Positions 17,758-26,216 of a DNA stretch of 64,000 bases are shown in pieces. The DNA is taken from NCBI GenBank assembly GCA_019752015.1, contig JAIEMQ010000006.1, positions 134,842 to 198,841 of the forward strand, read 5' to 3'. Made by a program: the position numbers and the translations under genes. How positions within the stretch are numbered: the first letter of the stretch is position 1; each line of letters starts with the position of its first letter. Source of the stretch: Cyanobacteriota bacterium (lineage in GTDB: Bacteria > Acidobacteriota > Vicinamibacteria > Vicinamibacterales > UBA2999). Below the pieces are notes generated by a model. The model did not search any database. It saw nothing but the letters and a program-made list of their open reading frames with translations, and was not told the DNA's origin.

Positions 17758-17764
17758 GGTCGTT

Positions 17765-19039
17765 TCACCTGATGAAGCTCATGCCGGTCAGCGGCTCGAG
17801 CCGTGCCAGCGCCTGGAGATGACGCGCGTGCTGTTCCTCGTAGCTGATCTCGTAGCTCAGCACCGTCACGAAGTTGGTCAGCACACTCAGAAAGTCCACG
17901 CGGCCGACCTGATACGACGCCAGCGATGATTCGAGGGAGAGACGCGCCTGTGGAAGGACGCTGTCGCTGTACAGCTCAGCGAGCCGATTGCTGGTGGTTC
18001 CAGCGAGATACTGCTCGGTCACCTGAGCTGAAGCCATCGAGACGGTGGCATCGCGCATTTGCCGGCCGGCTTCGAGCGCCGCTGCGGCTTCGGCAATCAT
18101 GGGGCGCTGTTTGCGCTGCCAGAAGAGCGGCACCTTGACCATGAAGTCGACGCCGTACATCCACGGCATACCACCAACGAACTTCTGACTGGTGACGTTG
18201 ATCCCGAAGTCGGGCAGCAGCTCCTTTCTCGCCAGTGCCAGCGCCTGCTGACCTCGGTCGATGACGCGCTCGTCACGCTTCAGCGCCGGATAGTTCTGCC
18301 GCAGAAGCGCGCGCAGGTCTTCGACCGGGGCCGTCAAAGGAGTAACGTCGAAGGTCAGCGCGGGATTGAGCGGAGTGTCCGGCGGCCGGAACAACAGGCC
18401 GTTGATCTCGGCCCGCAGCGAATCGCGCTGTTGTTCGAAGAGGGCCTGGCGCTCGAGAATCAACGAGATCTCGACCTGTGCCTTCAGCACGTCCTGCTGG
18501 ACGCCCTGCCCCACGCTGAACCGTGCCTCGGCAATCTGTCGGAACTGATCCAGCCGTTCCTTGTTGCGTTCGAGAATGTCGAGGCTTCGGTTCAGGTACT
18601 GGTATTCGACATAGGCGGTCTTCAGGTCGGCGACCAGACGCCGACGCGTCGTCTCGTAATCCCATCGCACGGCCTCCGCCTCGGTCGTGGCGACACGACT
18701 CTTGAGTCCGAGCTTGCCTGGGAATGGGATTTCCTGCGAGAACCCAAACTGTCTGAAACTGCCCGGTGCGCTCGCCGACGGAAAGAACGGTGCCCGCAAC
18801 AACCCACCCATGTAGCCAACACTGAGCGTGGGATCCGGTAGGGCGCCGGCCGGGGCAATGCGCGCCACGCGCATGTCGATGTCGCGTCGCGCCGCTTTGA
18901 TCTCCGGGTTGTCTCGATCGAGCTCGCCGACCAGTGCCGACAGCGTGGACGGCGGAGTCCTCGGCACCTGCGCGACAGCCGGCATCGCAACCAGAACCAC
19001 AAGAAACGAAATCAATGACATCCACGCTTGTCTCATCAC
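17765..19039 (-). CDS. cusC: CusC-type TolC family outer membrane factor
   Basis: A 424-residue TolC-like channel protein with a signal peptide (SFLVVLVAMPAVAQ). Two repeats of long helices and beta hairpins are visible: ALVGELDRDNPEIKAARRDI begins the first, and ALLRQNYPALKRDERVIDRG begins the second. Its ATG overlaps the stop of the upstream Fis-like gene (19036-19039), so translation is probably coupled. It forms the outer-membrane exit of the CusABC pump. Confidence 0.92.
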   Translation of the reverse strand: MMRQAWMSLISFLVVLVAMPAVAQVPRTPPSTLSALVGELDRDNPEIKAARRDIDMRVARIAPAGALPDPTLSVGYMGGLLRAPFFPSASAPGSFRQFGFSQEIPFPGKLGLKSRVATTEAEAVRWDYETTRRRLVADLKTAYVEYQYLNRSLDILERNKERLDQFRQIAEARFSVGQGVQQDVLKAQVEISLILERQALFEQQRDSLRAEINGLLFRPPDTPLNPALTFDVTPLTAPVEDLRALLRQNYPALKRDERVIDRGQQALALARKELLPDFGINVTSQKFVGGMPWMYGVDFMVKVPLFWQRKQRPMIAEAAAALEAGRQMRDATVSMASAQVTEQYLAGTTSNRLAELYSDSVLPQARLSLESSLASYQVGRVDFLSVLTNFVTVLSYEISYEEQHARHLQALARLEPLTGMSFIR

Positions 19040-19311
19040 GAACCCTGTCTCACGGTCAGCCCGTACTTCTGCAGTCGATAGAGGAGCGCGCTGCGCGTCA
19101 GCCGAAGGAGCTTGGCGGCACGCGACCGGTTGCCGCCCGTCATGTCGAGCGCGAAGACGATGAGCGCGCGCTCGACGGCTTCGAGATCCACGCCCGAGGT
19201 GGGCACGATCACGATCGCGACACCCGTATCGGCGGACTGGCGCACGGTCACCGCCGGCTCAAGATCGAGAGGCGTCGTCGAAGGTCGTGAAGGCACCACA
19301 CTCCAATCCAA
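19036..19311 (-). CDS. Orphan Fis-type DNA-binding protein leading the cus operon
   Basis: A protein of at most 91 residues that consists of a Fis/NtrC-type helix-turn-helix without receiver or AAA+ domains. Residues 42-88 carry DLEAVERALIVFALDMTGGN and SRAAKLLRLTRSALLYRLQK, almost the same recognition helix as the NtrC-type activator at 26217-27641 (TRSTLLYRMEKFGL there, TRSALLYRLQKYGL here). It cannot open sigma-54 promoters itself, so it probably acts as autoregulator or competitor on shared sites. The start is uncertain: a candidate sigma-54 promoter at 19312-19327 would begin the transcript near 19301 and favour the GTG at 19299. Confidence 0.72.
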   Translation of the reverse strand: MDWSVVPSRPSTTPLDLEPAVTVRQSADTGVAIVIVPTSGVDLEAVERALIVFALDMTGGNRSRAAKLLRLTRSALLYRLQKYGLTVRQGS

Positions 19312-19327
19312 GGCAAGGGGCGTACCG
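19312..19327 (-). promoter_or_regulatory. Candidate sigma-54 promoter of the fis-cusCBA operon
   Basis: Read on the minus strand: CGGTAC-GCCCC-TTGCC, with GG and GC exactly ten bases apart. The predicted start near 19301 lies inside the longest reading of the fis-like gene, which lowers confidence unless the gene starts at the GTG at 19299. Confidence 0.45.
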
Positions 19328-19454
19328 AGGCGAGGCCAAGCGGCACTTTCGCCGAAGCCTGGCGTTTTCAGGCGCGTTTTTCCTGGATGTGGCGCACCGG
19401 CCCGCCGGCAAAGGTGCGTGACCGACTATTCTCAGACACCACACGAAGCGTGAA

Positions 19455-19471
19455 CGTCTGAAAACAGACAG
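19455..19471. promoter_or_regulatory. Enhancer-like palindrome GTCTG-AAAA-CAGAC
   Basis: GTCTG at 19456-19460 and CAGAC at 19465-19469 in inverted repeat, between two divergent candidate sigma-54 promoters. The centre is about 83 bases from the plus-strand -12 element and 150 from the minus-strand one. Confidence 0.65.
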
Positions 19472-19531
19472 CACTCGGCGCGCGAGGCTCTGATGACTGG
19501 AGGTTCGCCGCAAGGTTGCCCAAGAGCCGCT

Positions 19532-19547
19532 TGGCATCGCGGTTGCC
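19532..19547 (+). promoter_or_regulatory. Sigma-54 promoter of the TonB-like operon
   Basis: TGGCAT-CGCGG-TTGCC, GG and GC spaced by exactly ten bases. The transcript would start near 19558, three bases before the in-frame GTG at 19561. Confidence 0.7.
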
Positions 19548-19560
19548 AACTACTTGGACC

Positions 19561-20454
19561 GTGGAGTGGAGTCGCAACGAAGTTCGATCCGGCGTCGAGT
19601 TCCTGTCACGGCCATCGCCGCGGTTGCCGCGTCACGACGGGCTCCGCGCACCGACCATGTTTGCCGGAGTCTCGGCACTGTTTCACCTTACGCTCGCGGT
19701 TGCGGTGTTTGTCGTCGCGGGCATCAGAGGGGCAGCGAGTGCGGCGCCGGACACGCAAGCCGCCGTGACTCCGCTGGAGCGGCGCACTGTCGTCTTCCTG
19801 GTCCAGCCACTGCAACATGGCCCCGGCGGGGGCGGCGGAGGCGGAGGCAACCGCCAGCGTGAACCGGCAGGACGCGCACAATCGCGCGGTCGCGATTCGG
19901 TCACGCTGCCGGCCGCCAAACCTATCGCCCCCGCGGCACTGCCACGAGAGGAGCCGGTTCCGCCGCAGGTTGTGGCACTCGACGCGAAGCCCCTGGCATC
20001 CGACTCGATGTTCCAGGTCGGTCTGATCGAGGGTCCACTTCGAGTCAGCCCGTCGCAGGGTCCCGGCTCCGGTGGCGGCGCCGGCGACGGCGTTGGTACG
20101 GGTATCGGCTCAGGACGCGGACCGGGCGTCGGGCCGGGGACTGGAGGCGGAACGGGCGGCGGCGTTTATCGTCCCGGAGACGGAGCGAGCGCGCCAACAG
20201 TGCGGCTCGAAGTGAGGCCGACCTATAACGGGGAAGCCATGCGCGCGCGAATCCAGGGGTCTGTGATCCTCGAAGCCGTAGTCCAGCGCGACGGCACGCC
20301 TCGTGACATTCGCGTCATCCGATCGCTGGACCCCGGCGGCTTGGATCGCCAGGCAGTGTTGGCGGCCGAACAATGGCGGTTCAACCCAGGCCGGCGCGAT
20401 GGCGAACCCGTGGACGTACTCGTGACCATCGTCTTGGATTTCCGCATCCAGTAG
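19561..20454 (+). CDS. TonB-like energy transducer protein
   Basis: About 297 residues. A single N-terminal helix includes the S-x3-H type motif SALFHLTLAVAVFVV needed for coupling to ExbB/D, followed by a Gly/Pro-rich periplasmic linker (GPGGGGGGGG and GTGGGVYRPG) and a C-terminal TonB domain (RIQGSVILEAVVQRDGTPRD, then AVLAAEQWRFNPGRRDGEPV). It would drive TonB-dependent receptors such as the one at 45256-48231; no exbBD is in the window. The GTG at 19561 is chosen from the sigma-54 start site, with ATG 19657 as an alternative. It heads an operon with the next three genes. Confidence 0.78.
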   Translation: MEWSRNEVRSGVEFLSRPSPRLPRHDGLRAPTMFAGVSALFHLTLAVAVFVVAGIRGAASAAPDTQAAVTPLERRTVVFLVQPLQHGPGGGGGGGGNRQREPAGRAQSRGRDSVTLPAAKPIAPAALPREEPVPPQVVALDAKPLASDSMFQVGLIEGPLRVSPSQGPGSGGGAGDGVGTGIGSGRGPGVGPGTGGGTGGGVYRPGDGASAPTVRLEVRPTYNGEAMRARIQGSVILEAVVQRDGTPRDIRVIRSLDPGGLDRQAVLAAEQWRFNPGRRDGEPVDVLVTIVLDFRIQ

Positions 20455-20477
20455 TCCTCTCCAACACATCGGCATGG

Positions 20478-20493
20478 TGTCTGCGCTCAGACA
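20478..20493. promoter_or_regulatory. Enhancer-like palindrome TGTCTG-CGCT-CAGACA
   Basis: A perfect inverted repeat with 6-base arms in the 211-base gap between the TonB-like and outer-membrane protein genes. No correctly spaced sigma-54 promoter was found downstream of it; the nearest, at 20627-20640, has one base too few between GG and GC. Confidence 0.55.
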
Positions 20494-20665
20494 GGTGCGC
20501 CTGCGCCCGCGTGAAATCACACAACAACGGGGTCGGCCAGATTCGTATTCTCTCGGCCAAACCGATATGAACGTCGGTGACTTGCGTCCTGCCTCGCTGG
20601 CATGCGTTATGAGTAAGGCGAGAGCAGGCGTGGCGTTGCCGCGCGAGACAGGAGGCCTATTTCAG

Positions 20666-21418
20666 GTGACTCAGTCATTCTTGCCAGTCGTCACAGCGAT
20701 CATCATCCTTCTCACAGCCGGCCCCGTCGCGGCGCAGTCGCCCGCGCAGTCTCCCGACGTCCCCGGCACGTCGCGCCCGGTCTCCGCGGGGCTGCTCGGA
20801 GGCGTGTCTGCCGGATCGGGCGATGCCGGCGCAAGCGCCGGGGCCGTGCTCACGTTCGACGCAACCGACCGAATTGCGGTCGAAGCCCGCAGTGTCTTTC
20901 TGCAACGCGGCAGTGGTGCGCATGGGCTCGAGCTCACCGGGACGGCCCTGATGTCGATCGCCGCCAGCAAGCGAGCCGCGCCATACATCGCTGTAGGTGG
21001 AGGACTCTATCGGGCCAGCTTCGCCCTCGGCGACGATCGGCTCTTTGGCCAAATGGGATCGCAGTTCGCGTCGGGTACACAGTTCGTGCCTGCTCGCGGC
21101 ATGGGCTTCGGCATGATGACGGGCGGCATGACGTTCAACGGCAACATCTGGACGGACACATGGACCGGTCCCGCCTTCACTGCGAGCCAGATGCCGATGA
21201 TCTACGCCAACCGGCTCGGGCAGATGAAGATTCCGTCGGGTGGGCGCTGGATGATGCGCTCGTACACCGATCCAGCGCTCACGGTTGGCGGCGGCATACG
21301 GTTCGATGTCACCAACCGCGTCTACGTCAAGCCGGACGTACGCGCGCTCGTCGTATTTGGCGGCGGCGATCGCCAGGTCCTGACGACCATGGTCGTCGGC
21401 CTTGGGTATCGATTCTGA
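20666..21418 (+). CDS. Outer membrane beta-barrel protein, unknown function
   Basis: A 250-residue exported protein: signal peptide LPVVTAIIILLTAGPVAAQ, alternating beta-strands, Gly-rich segments (GMGFGMMTGGMTFNGNIW) and a C-terminal aromatic end GLGYRF, as in small outer-membrane barrels. The GTG at 20666 is favoured because GGAGG precedes it; longer in-frame starts at 20567 and 20609 would bury the signal peptide. The central Met/Gly-rich portion may contact metal or membrane. It lies between a TonB-like and a VWFA protein and is probably co-transcribed. Confidence 0.65.
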   Translation: MTQSFLPVVTAIIILLTAGPVAAQSPAQSPDVPGTSRPVSAGLLGGVSAGSGDAGASAGAVLTFDATDRIAVEARSVFLQRGSGAHGLELTGTALMSIAASKRAAPYIAVGGGLYRASFALGDDRLFGQMGSQFASGTQFVPARGMGFGMMTGGMTFNGNIWTDTWTGPAFTASQMPMIYANRLGQMKIPSGGRWMMRSYTDPALTVGGGIRFDVTNRVYVKPDVRALVVFGGGDRQVLTTMVVGLGYRF

Positions 21419-21429
21419 ACGAGGACGTT

Positions 21430-22425
21430 ATGGCTCGCACTCTCGTGCGCTTTACGACGTTGGCAACGGTTCTTGTCATGTTCGCAGCCGCGTCGAACGC
21501 GCAGTCACCTCCGACTCCGACGCCTTCGCCGGGTTCTGATGGTACGGTGCGATCGGTCGCGAGCCAGGCCAGATTCAGACAAGGCGTGGACCTGGTGTCT
21601 CTCGACGTCTGCGCAAGGGACGGCATGGGCCGCCCGCTGATGAACCTTGTGGCTGACGACTTCCTGGTTTTGGAGAATGGCAAACCACAGGCAGTCTCGA
21701 TTGTCATGCCGTCTGGAGCGGTTCCCCTCACCGTCGTGTTGCTCATCGACCACAGCATGAGCATGGACGGCCCGAAGCTGGCGCGAGCCCAGGAGGCGGC
21801 GCGCTTGTTCGTCGGTCAGTTGCGTCCGGAAGACCGTCTCGAAATCATCGCGTTCAACCAACAAGCAAAGCGCGTGCTCGCGTTCGACGACGCTCCTTCC
21901 GGGGCAGCAACGGCGTTGAACTCGATTCGCGCGTGGGGAACCACATCGATCTACGAAGCGCTTCTGGTAGCGGCCAACGACCTCGTTCGCGCACGGGCCG
22001 GCGCGGAGCCCGAGACCAGAGAAGTCATCATCGTGCTCTCGGACGGCGAGGACACGGCCAGCGTCGTCGGCTTCGACGAGGCGTTGCCGGTCGTTCGACG
22101 GAGCGGGGCGATCGTCTACACCCTCTCGCTGCGCACCGACGCCAAGGGCATCTGGCTGGGGGCGACGTGGCCACTCCTCGAATTGGCCCGCGACACCGGA
22201 GGGCGCACGCTCGGCGTACCGGCCCTTGAGAAGCTGCCGGAGCTCTATGCCGAGATCGCGGCCGAAGTGCGGCATCTCTATCGAATTGGCTACGTGTCGA
22301 ATGACGAGCGCCGCGACGGCCAATGGCGACAAGTCGCGGTGCGCGTGCCCACGCGTGACGCGCGGGTCCGGACGCGTGCCGGCTACTACGCAGCGGGTCA
22401 ACGAAAGCAAGGTGATCGGCGATGA
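21430..22425 (+). CDS. Exported VWFA-related protein (acidobacterial type)
   Basis: A 331-residue exported protein with a von Willebrand A domain. After the signal peptide comes FRQGVDLVSLDVCARDGMGR, the family entry, then the MIDAS motif DHSMSMDGPK near residue 110 and the second metal site SDGEDTASV near 205, and the terminal RIGYVSNDERRDGQWRQVAV. These proteins are expanded in acidobacteria and probably mediate adhesion or envelope assembly. The ATG lies 11 bases after the OMP stop, and the stop overlaps the htrA start (ATGA at 22422). A paralogue is at 52729-53709. Confidence 0.85.
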   Translation: MARTLVRFTTLATVLVMFAAASNAQSPPTPTPSPGSDGTVRSVASQARFRQGVDLVSLDVCARDGMGRPLMNLVADDFLVLENGKPQAVSIVMPSGAVPLTVVLLIDHSMSMDGPKLARAQEAARLFVGQLRPEDRLEIIAFNQQAKRVLAFDDAPSGAATALNSIRAWGTTSIYEALLVAANDLVRARAGAEPETREVIIVLSDGEDTASVVGFDEALPVVRRSGAIVYTLSLRTDAKGIWLGATWPLLELARDTGGRTLGVPALEKLPELYAEIAAEVRHLYRIGYVSNDERRDGQWRQVAVRVPTRDARVRTRAGYYAAGQRKQGDRR

Positions 22426-23501
22426 CGATGCGATTCACGCGAGTGCTTCTGACACTCGCTGGCGGTGTGGGGATTGTCGTCGGTGTCACGGCCGTCTTCG
22501 GAGCCGATCAGGCAGGTGCCCCAGCACCCATCCTGCGAACAGACACCATTGCCCGTGTGGCTCGGACCCGCACACCATCAGTCGTGTTTTTGCACACGAT
22601 GCGCGAGGGTTCGCGAGAACCGACACTCCTCGAAGGGATCCTGACGCCACCGCAACGGACGCGCCGGACCACCCGCACGATTCAGGAAGGGCTCGGCTCA
22701 GGTGTGATCATCGACGCCTCCGGGTTGATCCTCACCAACGCCCATGTGATCGAGGGTGCAGACGCCATCCACTACCGGACCGCGGATGGAGACGACGGCG
22801 ACGTGGCGGTGATCGGCACCGACGCTGATTCGGATCTCGCCTTATTGCGAGCGCAGACGTCGATCCCGCTGCGGCCTGCGCCGCTCGGGAATTCCGCTCG
22901 CGTGAGCGTCGGCGACTGGGTTGTCGCGATCGGCAGCCCGCTCGGCCTCCACCACACGGTGACGGCAGGCATCATCAGCGCCAAAGCCCGGGGCATCGAC
23001 GACTCCGGGCTCGAGTTCCTGCAGACCGACGCCGCCATCAACCCGGGCAATAGCGGCGGTGCACTGTTCGACCTCAAGGGCGCGCTTGTCGGGATCACGA
23101 CCGCCATCGTGTCGGGGGGCGGTGAGAACATCGGGTTGAACTTCGCGATCCCGATCAACACCGTCAAGGAGGTTCTCCCGCAATTACGCACGGGAAACGT
23201 CGTGCACGGCTGGATCGGAATCAGGATGGTGGACGTCAGCCGGAGCGGCGCGCGCGCCATGGGCATTGACTCGGGACTCATGGTGATCTCGCTGGCGGCC
23301 GGCGGGCCGGCGGCGCGTGCGGGCATCCGTGTCGGAGACATCGTGCTCGGCGTCGCCGGTCCAGGGCCGGCGACCTCGCAGGACGTGTATCGTCGCATCC
23401 GTGACGCCGTTCCCGGCACACCGATGACGCTCGCGCTCTGGCGCGACAGACAACGCGTTGACGTAGACGTGGAAGTCGGAACGCGACCGCGTCAGGAATG
23501 A
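22422..23501 (+). CDS. HtrA/DegP-like periplasmic serine protease
   Basis: A 359-residue trypsin-like protease with one PDZ domain. The signal/anchor is VLLTLAGGVGIVVGVTAVFG. The catalytic triad is seen in ILTNAHVIEG (His), DSDLALLRA (Asp) and INPGNSGGALFD (Ser); a PDZ domain with GLMVISLAAGGPAARAGIRV fills the last 100 residues. It would degrade or refold damaged envelope proteins. Its ATG overlaps the VWFA stop, and its end overlaps the convergent response regulator gene by ten bases. Confidence 0.9.
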   Translation: MTMRFTRVLLTLAGGVGIVVGVTAVFGADQAGAPAPILRTDTIARVARTRTPSVVFLHTMREGSREPTLLEGILTPPQRTRRTTRTIQEGLGSGVIIDASGLILTNAHVIEGADAIHYRTADGDDGDVAVIGTDADSDLALLRAQTSIPLRPAPLGNSARVSVGDWVVAIGSPLGLHHTVTAGIISAKARGIDDSGLEFLQTDAAINPGNSGGALFDLKGALVGITTAIVSGGGENIGLNFAIPINTVKEVLPQLRTGNVVHGWIGIRMVDVSRSGARAMGIDSGLMVISLAAGGPAARAGIRVGDIVLGVAGPGPATSQDVYRRIRDAVPGTPMTLALWRDRQRVDVDVEVGTRPRQE

Positions 23502-23887
23502 CGCGTCAAGCGGCTCAACAGAGACAGCACCTCCTGTGGATCGACGATGGGCTTGCGCAGAAACCCATCCGCTTTGGATTCCAGAAGAAACCGCTCGCGG
23601 TCGCCCGACATCACATGCGCCGTGGCGATGATCACCGGCACTCGCGTCGTACTCTCGTCGTCCTTCAGGATGCGGCTCAACTCGAGGCCATCGATGTATC
23701 GTCCCTCGTACTGCGTGGCACGCAAGGAGATATCCACGAGTACCGCCACCGTCTCGGCGTCACGTGCCAGCCTGACCGCCTCGTCCCCCGATTCAGTAAT
23801 CGCGACAGCATAACCGTCGTGTTCGAGCACGTAGCGAAAGTACTTGGCTACCGACGCGTTGTCTTCGACGATCACTACTCGTTTCAC
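23492..23887 (-). CDS. Single-domain response regulator
   Basis: A 131-residue CheY-like receiver. VVIVEDNASV supplies the acidic pocket, AVLVDISL the phospho-accepting aspartate near residue 53, and FLRKPI the conserved lysine. An insert (RATQYEGRYIDGLEL) after the aspartate is longer than usual. There is no output domain, so it acts by protein contact or phosphorelay. It overlaps the upstream globin-coupled kinase gene (ATGA at 23884-23887) and is its likely partner. Confidence 0.9.
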   Translation of the reverse strand: MKRVVIVEDNASVAKYFRYVLEHDGYAVAITESGDEAVRLARDAETVAVLVDISLRATQYEGRYIDGLELSRILKDDESTTRVPVIIATAHVMSGDRERFLLESKADGFLRKPIVDPQEVLSLLSRLTRHS

Positions 23888-25941
23888 GACTCCCTCCGGA
23901 TCGCCGCGAGTCGTTCCACCAGGACCTCAGGCCGATCGGCGACCGACCGCTTCGCCAGCACTTCGAGAACCAGCGGCGAGGACAGCAGAAGCTGCTCCTG
24001 CGCATCGGCCGGCTCAGGGTAATTCGTGATCACGAGGATCGGCAGCTCGGGCGCACGGCCCTCCAATTTCAGTGTTCGAATCACGTCGTATCCGGATTGA
24101 TCAGGCATGCGCAGATCCAGAAGGACGGCATCGAATTGCTGCGCGTCGACGAGACGCAGCGCCTCGGCGCCGCTGGCGGCGTGCTGCACGATGTACTCGT
24201 GAGGCGGCAGGATGCTGGTCACGAACCTGAACACCATCGGGTCATCGTCCGCCACGAGTACACGCAGGGGCGTCGCGCGTGGGGAGTATGACACTCGCTC
24301 CAGCATCCGTTTCAGATCGGTCCCATCGAGCGGTTTGTCGAAGACGGTCGTGTGGATGGGTAGCAGCTCGAGCTCCACCCTAGCCCCGTGATCCGCTCGA
24401 TCGATCAACACCACCGGACTGATGGACCGAGTCTGAGGATCTGCGTGCAACGCCACAAGAAGATCGAGCCACTCGCGTGCGCAGTCCAGGTCTCGGGCGG
24501 CTGTGAGGTCGATCAACAGGACGTCCGGTGGTTCGACCTGCACGAGCGCTCGGACTCCGTCTGCGGTGGCGCCTTCGCGCACCGCGTGGCCGCTGCTCTT
24601 CAGCGAGTTCGCCATGGCCTTCCGCGCGTCGGCATCCTCGCCCATAAGCAGCACCGAGGAGCGTCGGGGTCGGTCGCCGGTCCATTTGCCTGAGGCCGCA
24701 TCCAGCAGGGCTTCCCTCGCAACGGGTACCGTCAGTGCCACGGTCGTGCCCATGCCTTCACCCGCTGACCGCAGCTGAATCCGGCCGCTCATTCGCTCGA
24801 TGAGGGCCTTGCTAATGGCCAGACCCAGGCCGCTCCCGCCATGTCGTCGTGTGTGGGAGCCATCGATTTGTCGAAACTTCTCGAACAAGAGCGGCTGCTT
24901 GTCCAGGGCGATCCCAATCCCCGTGTCGGCCACGTCCACGCCGACATGCGCGCCGTCACCGTCTGTCACGAATGCGCTGACCCGAATCTGCCCACGATCG
25001 GTGAATTTGACCGCGTTACCGATCACGTTGCGTAAGACCTGGCGCATGCGAGATCGGTCGACGCGAATCGGAGGCAACGTGGTCGGCACGTCCGTCACCA
25101 GCGCCAGCCCTTTCTCGTTCGCCTGCGCCCTTGTGAGCGTCATGACCTCAGCGATCAGGCCGGCGAGATCGACGGTTTCAACTTTGATGTCGAGCCGACC
25201 GGCCTCGATGCGCGACAGATCCAGGATGTCGTCGACGAGCGAGAGCAGATGCAGCGCGCTTCGATGCACGTCGTCGAGGAGATCGCGCTGTTCGACCGGA
25301 TCGTCAACGTAGCCATCGACGAGAATTCGCGAGAATCCGATAATCGAAGTCAGAGGCGTCCGAAGCTCGTGCGAGGTGGTCGCCAGAAAGTCCGCCTTGA
25401 CCCGGTTCGCCTCCTCGAGCGCGCGGTTCGCCGATGTCAGCCTGTCGTTCAGTTGTCTGAGTTCCCGCACGCTGCCTTCGAAGTACGTTTCGCAGATCAG
25501 GCCCAAATCGAGAATGATGATTCGCTCGAGGCTGCCGCGTGTTCGGAGACGCTGATCCGGGTCCCTGATCTCGCGCTCGAGGAGCTCGCGGAGGAACCGG
25601 CCCACGACGTGCATGGCGGAGATCACATACCGCTGCGGCAGCCCGATCTGCACATGCCGGAAGCCGATGCGAAAGCGCTCTTGCGCGTACGCGCTATCGT
25701 AGACGCCCGAGAAGAGGCCGCGTGCCCAATGCTGGAGCGTGCGTTTCAGCCGCGCGATCTGCGCCTCGCCGCCGGTAAAGACGGCGGCGGCTTCGGGGTG
25801 CCGCGGGATCTGTTCGTAAAACCGATCGGCCATGGCGGGCAGATGAGGCTCCACGATGGGCGCCAGTGAGGCCAGCCTTGCTGCATCGTCGGCCGTGAAG
25901 CCGACATACCGCTTCATCTCATCGAAGAAAGTCTCGGGCAC
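23884..25941 (-). CDS. Protoglobin-coupled hybrid histidine kinase
   Basis: A 685-residue soluble sensor kinase. Residues 1-165 resemble protoglobin/globin-coupled sensor domains: LASLAPIVEPHLPAMADRFY, LFSGVYDSAYAQERFRIG and FRHVQIGLPQRY, with His96 as the likely heme-proximal ligand. A short coiled segment leads to HisKA with HELRTPLTSIIGF (His191), then a HATPase domain with IGNAVKF, DTGIGIA and GSGLGLAIS. Two receiver domains follow: about 425-555, where the phosphosite is LLIDLTAARD, and about 560-680 with AVLLDLRMPDQSG. It probably senses oxygen, NO or redox state through heme and signals to the adjacent receiver. There is no membrane segment. Confidence 0.85.
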   Translation of the reverse strand: MPETFFDEMKRYVGFTADDAARLASLAPIVEPHLPAMADRFYEQIPRHPEAAAVFTGGEAQIARLKRTLQHWARGLFSGVYDSAYAQERFRIGFRHVQIGLPQRYVISAMHVVGRFLRELLEREIRDPDQRLRTRGSLERIIILDLGLICETYFEGSVRELRQLNDRLTSANRALEEANRVKADFLATTSHELRTPLTSIIGFSRILVDGYVDDPVEQRDLLDDVHRSALHLLSLVDDILDLSRIEAGRLDIKVETVDLAGLIAEVMTLTRAQANEKGLALVTDVPTTLPPIRVDRSRMRQVLRNVIGNAVKFTDRGQIRVSAFVTDGDGAHVGVDVADTGIGIALDKQPLLFEKFRQIDGSHTRRHGGSGLGLAISKALIERMSGRIQLRSAGEGMGTTVALTVPVAREALLDAASGKWTGDRPRRSSVLLMGEDADARKAMANSLKSSGHAVREGATADGVRALVQVEPPDVLLIDLTAARDLDCAREWLDLLVALHADPQTRSISPVVLIDRADHGARVELELLPIHTTVFDKPLDGTDLKRMLERVSYSPRATPLRVLVADDDPMVFRFVTSILPPHEYIVQHAASGAEALRLVDAQQFDAVLLDLRMPDQSGYDVIRTLKLEGRAPELPILVITNYPEPADAQEQLLLSSPLVLEVLAKRSVADRPEVLVERLAAIRRES

Positions 25942-26046
25942 GACATCTCAAGTGAACTCAGTCAAACTACCATCAGGGTGACGCGGACTTCGTGTCGGCT
26001 CGATTAAAAAGCGTTCATAAACCTGGCGGTCGAAAGGGAGGCCACA

Positions 26047-26193
26047 ATGGCCAAGGATCCAGTCTGTGGGATGCAACTCGCCGAGGCAACTGCGGCAGCG
26101 AAAAGCGAGTACAAGGGAACGACGTACTACTTCTGCAGCCCGGCTTGCAAGACGGTCTTCGACAAGAACCCGGAGAAGTACGCGACGAAGTAG
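26047..26193 (+). CDS. YHS-domain metal-binding protein
   Basis: A complete 48-residue protein: it begins MAKDPVCGMQLAEA and ends YYFCSPACKTVFDKNPEKY then ATK. The three cysteines in the pattern C-G-M..F-C-S-x2-C and the YHS-type end are the signature of small YHS proteins, which bind soft metals and also occur as domains on Cu/Ag ATPases. GGGAGG at 26035-26040 supports the ATG. It lies alone in plus orientation between two minus-strand regulatory operons; a soluble metal carrier for the efflux systems here is likely. Confidence 0.88.
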   Translation: MAKDPVCGMQLAEATAAAKSEYKGTTYYFCSPACKTVFDKNPEKYATK

Positions 26194-26216
26194 ACGGTTG
26201 AATAGCGTGCGGCGGC

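Noticed and set aside
20627-20640. Sigma-54 promoter upstream of the OMP gene at 20666
   Set aside because: GG and GC are nine bases apart; sigma-54 spacing is strict, so it was not listed.
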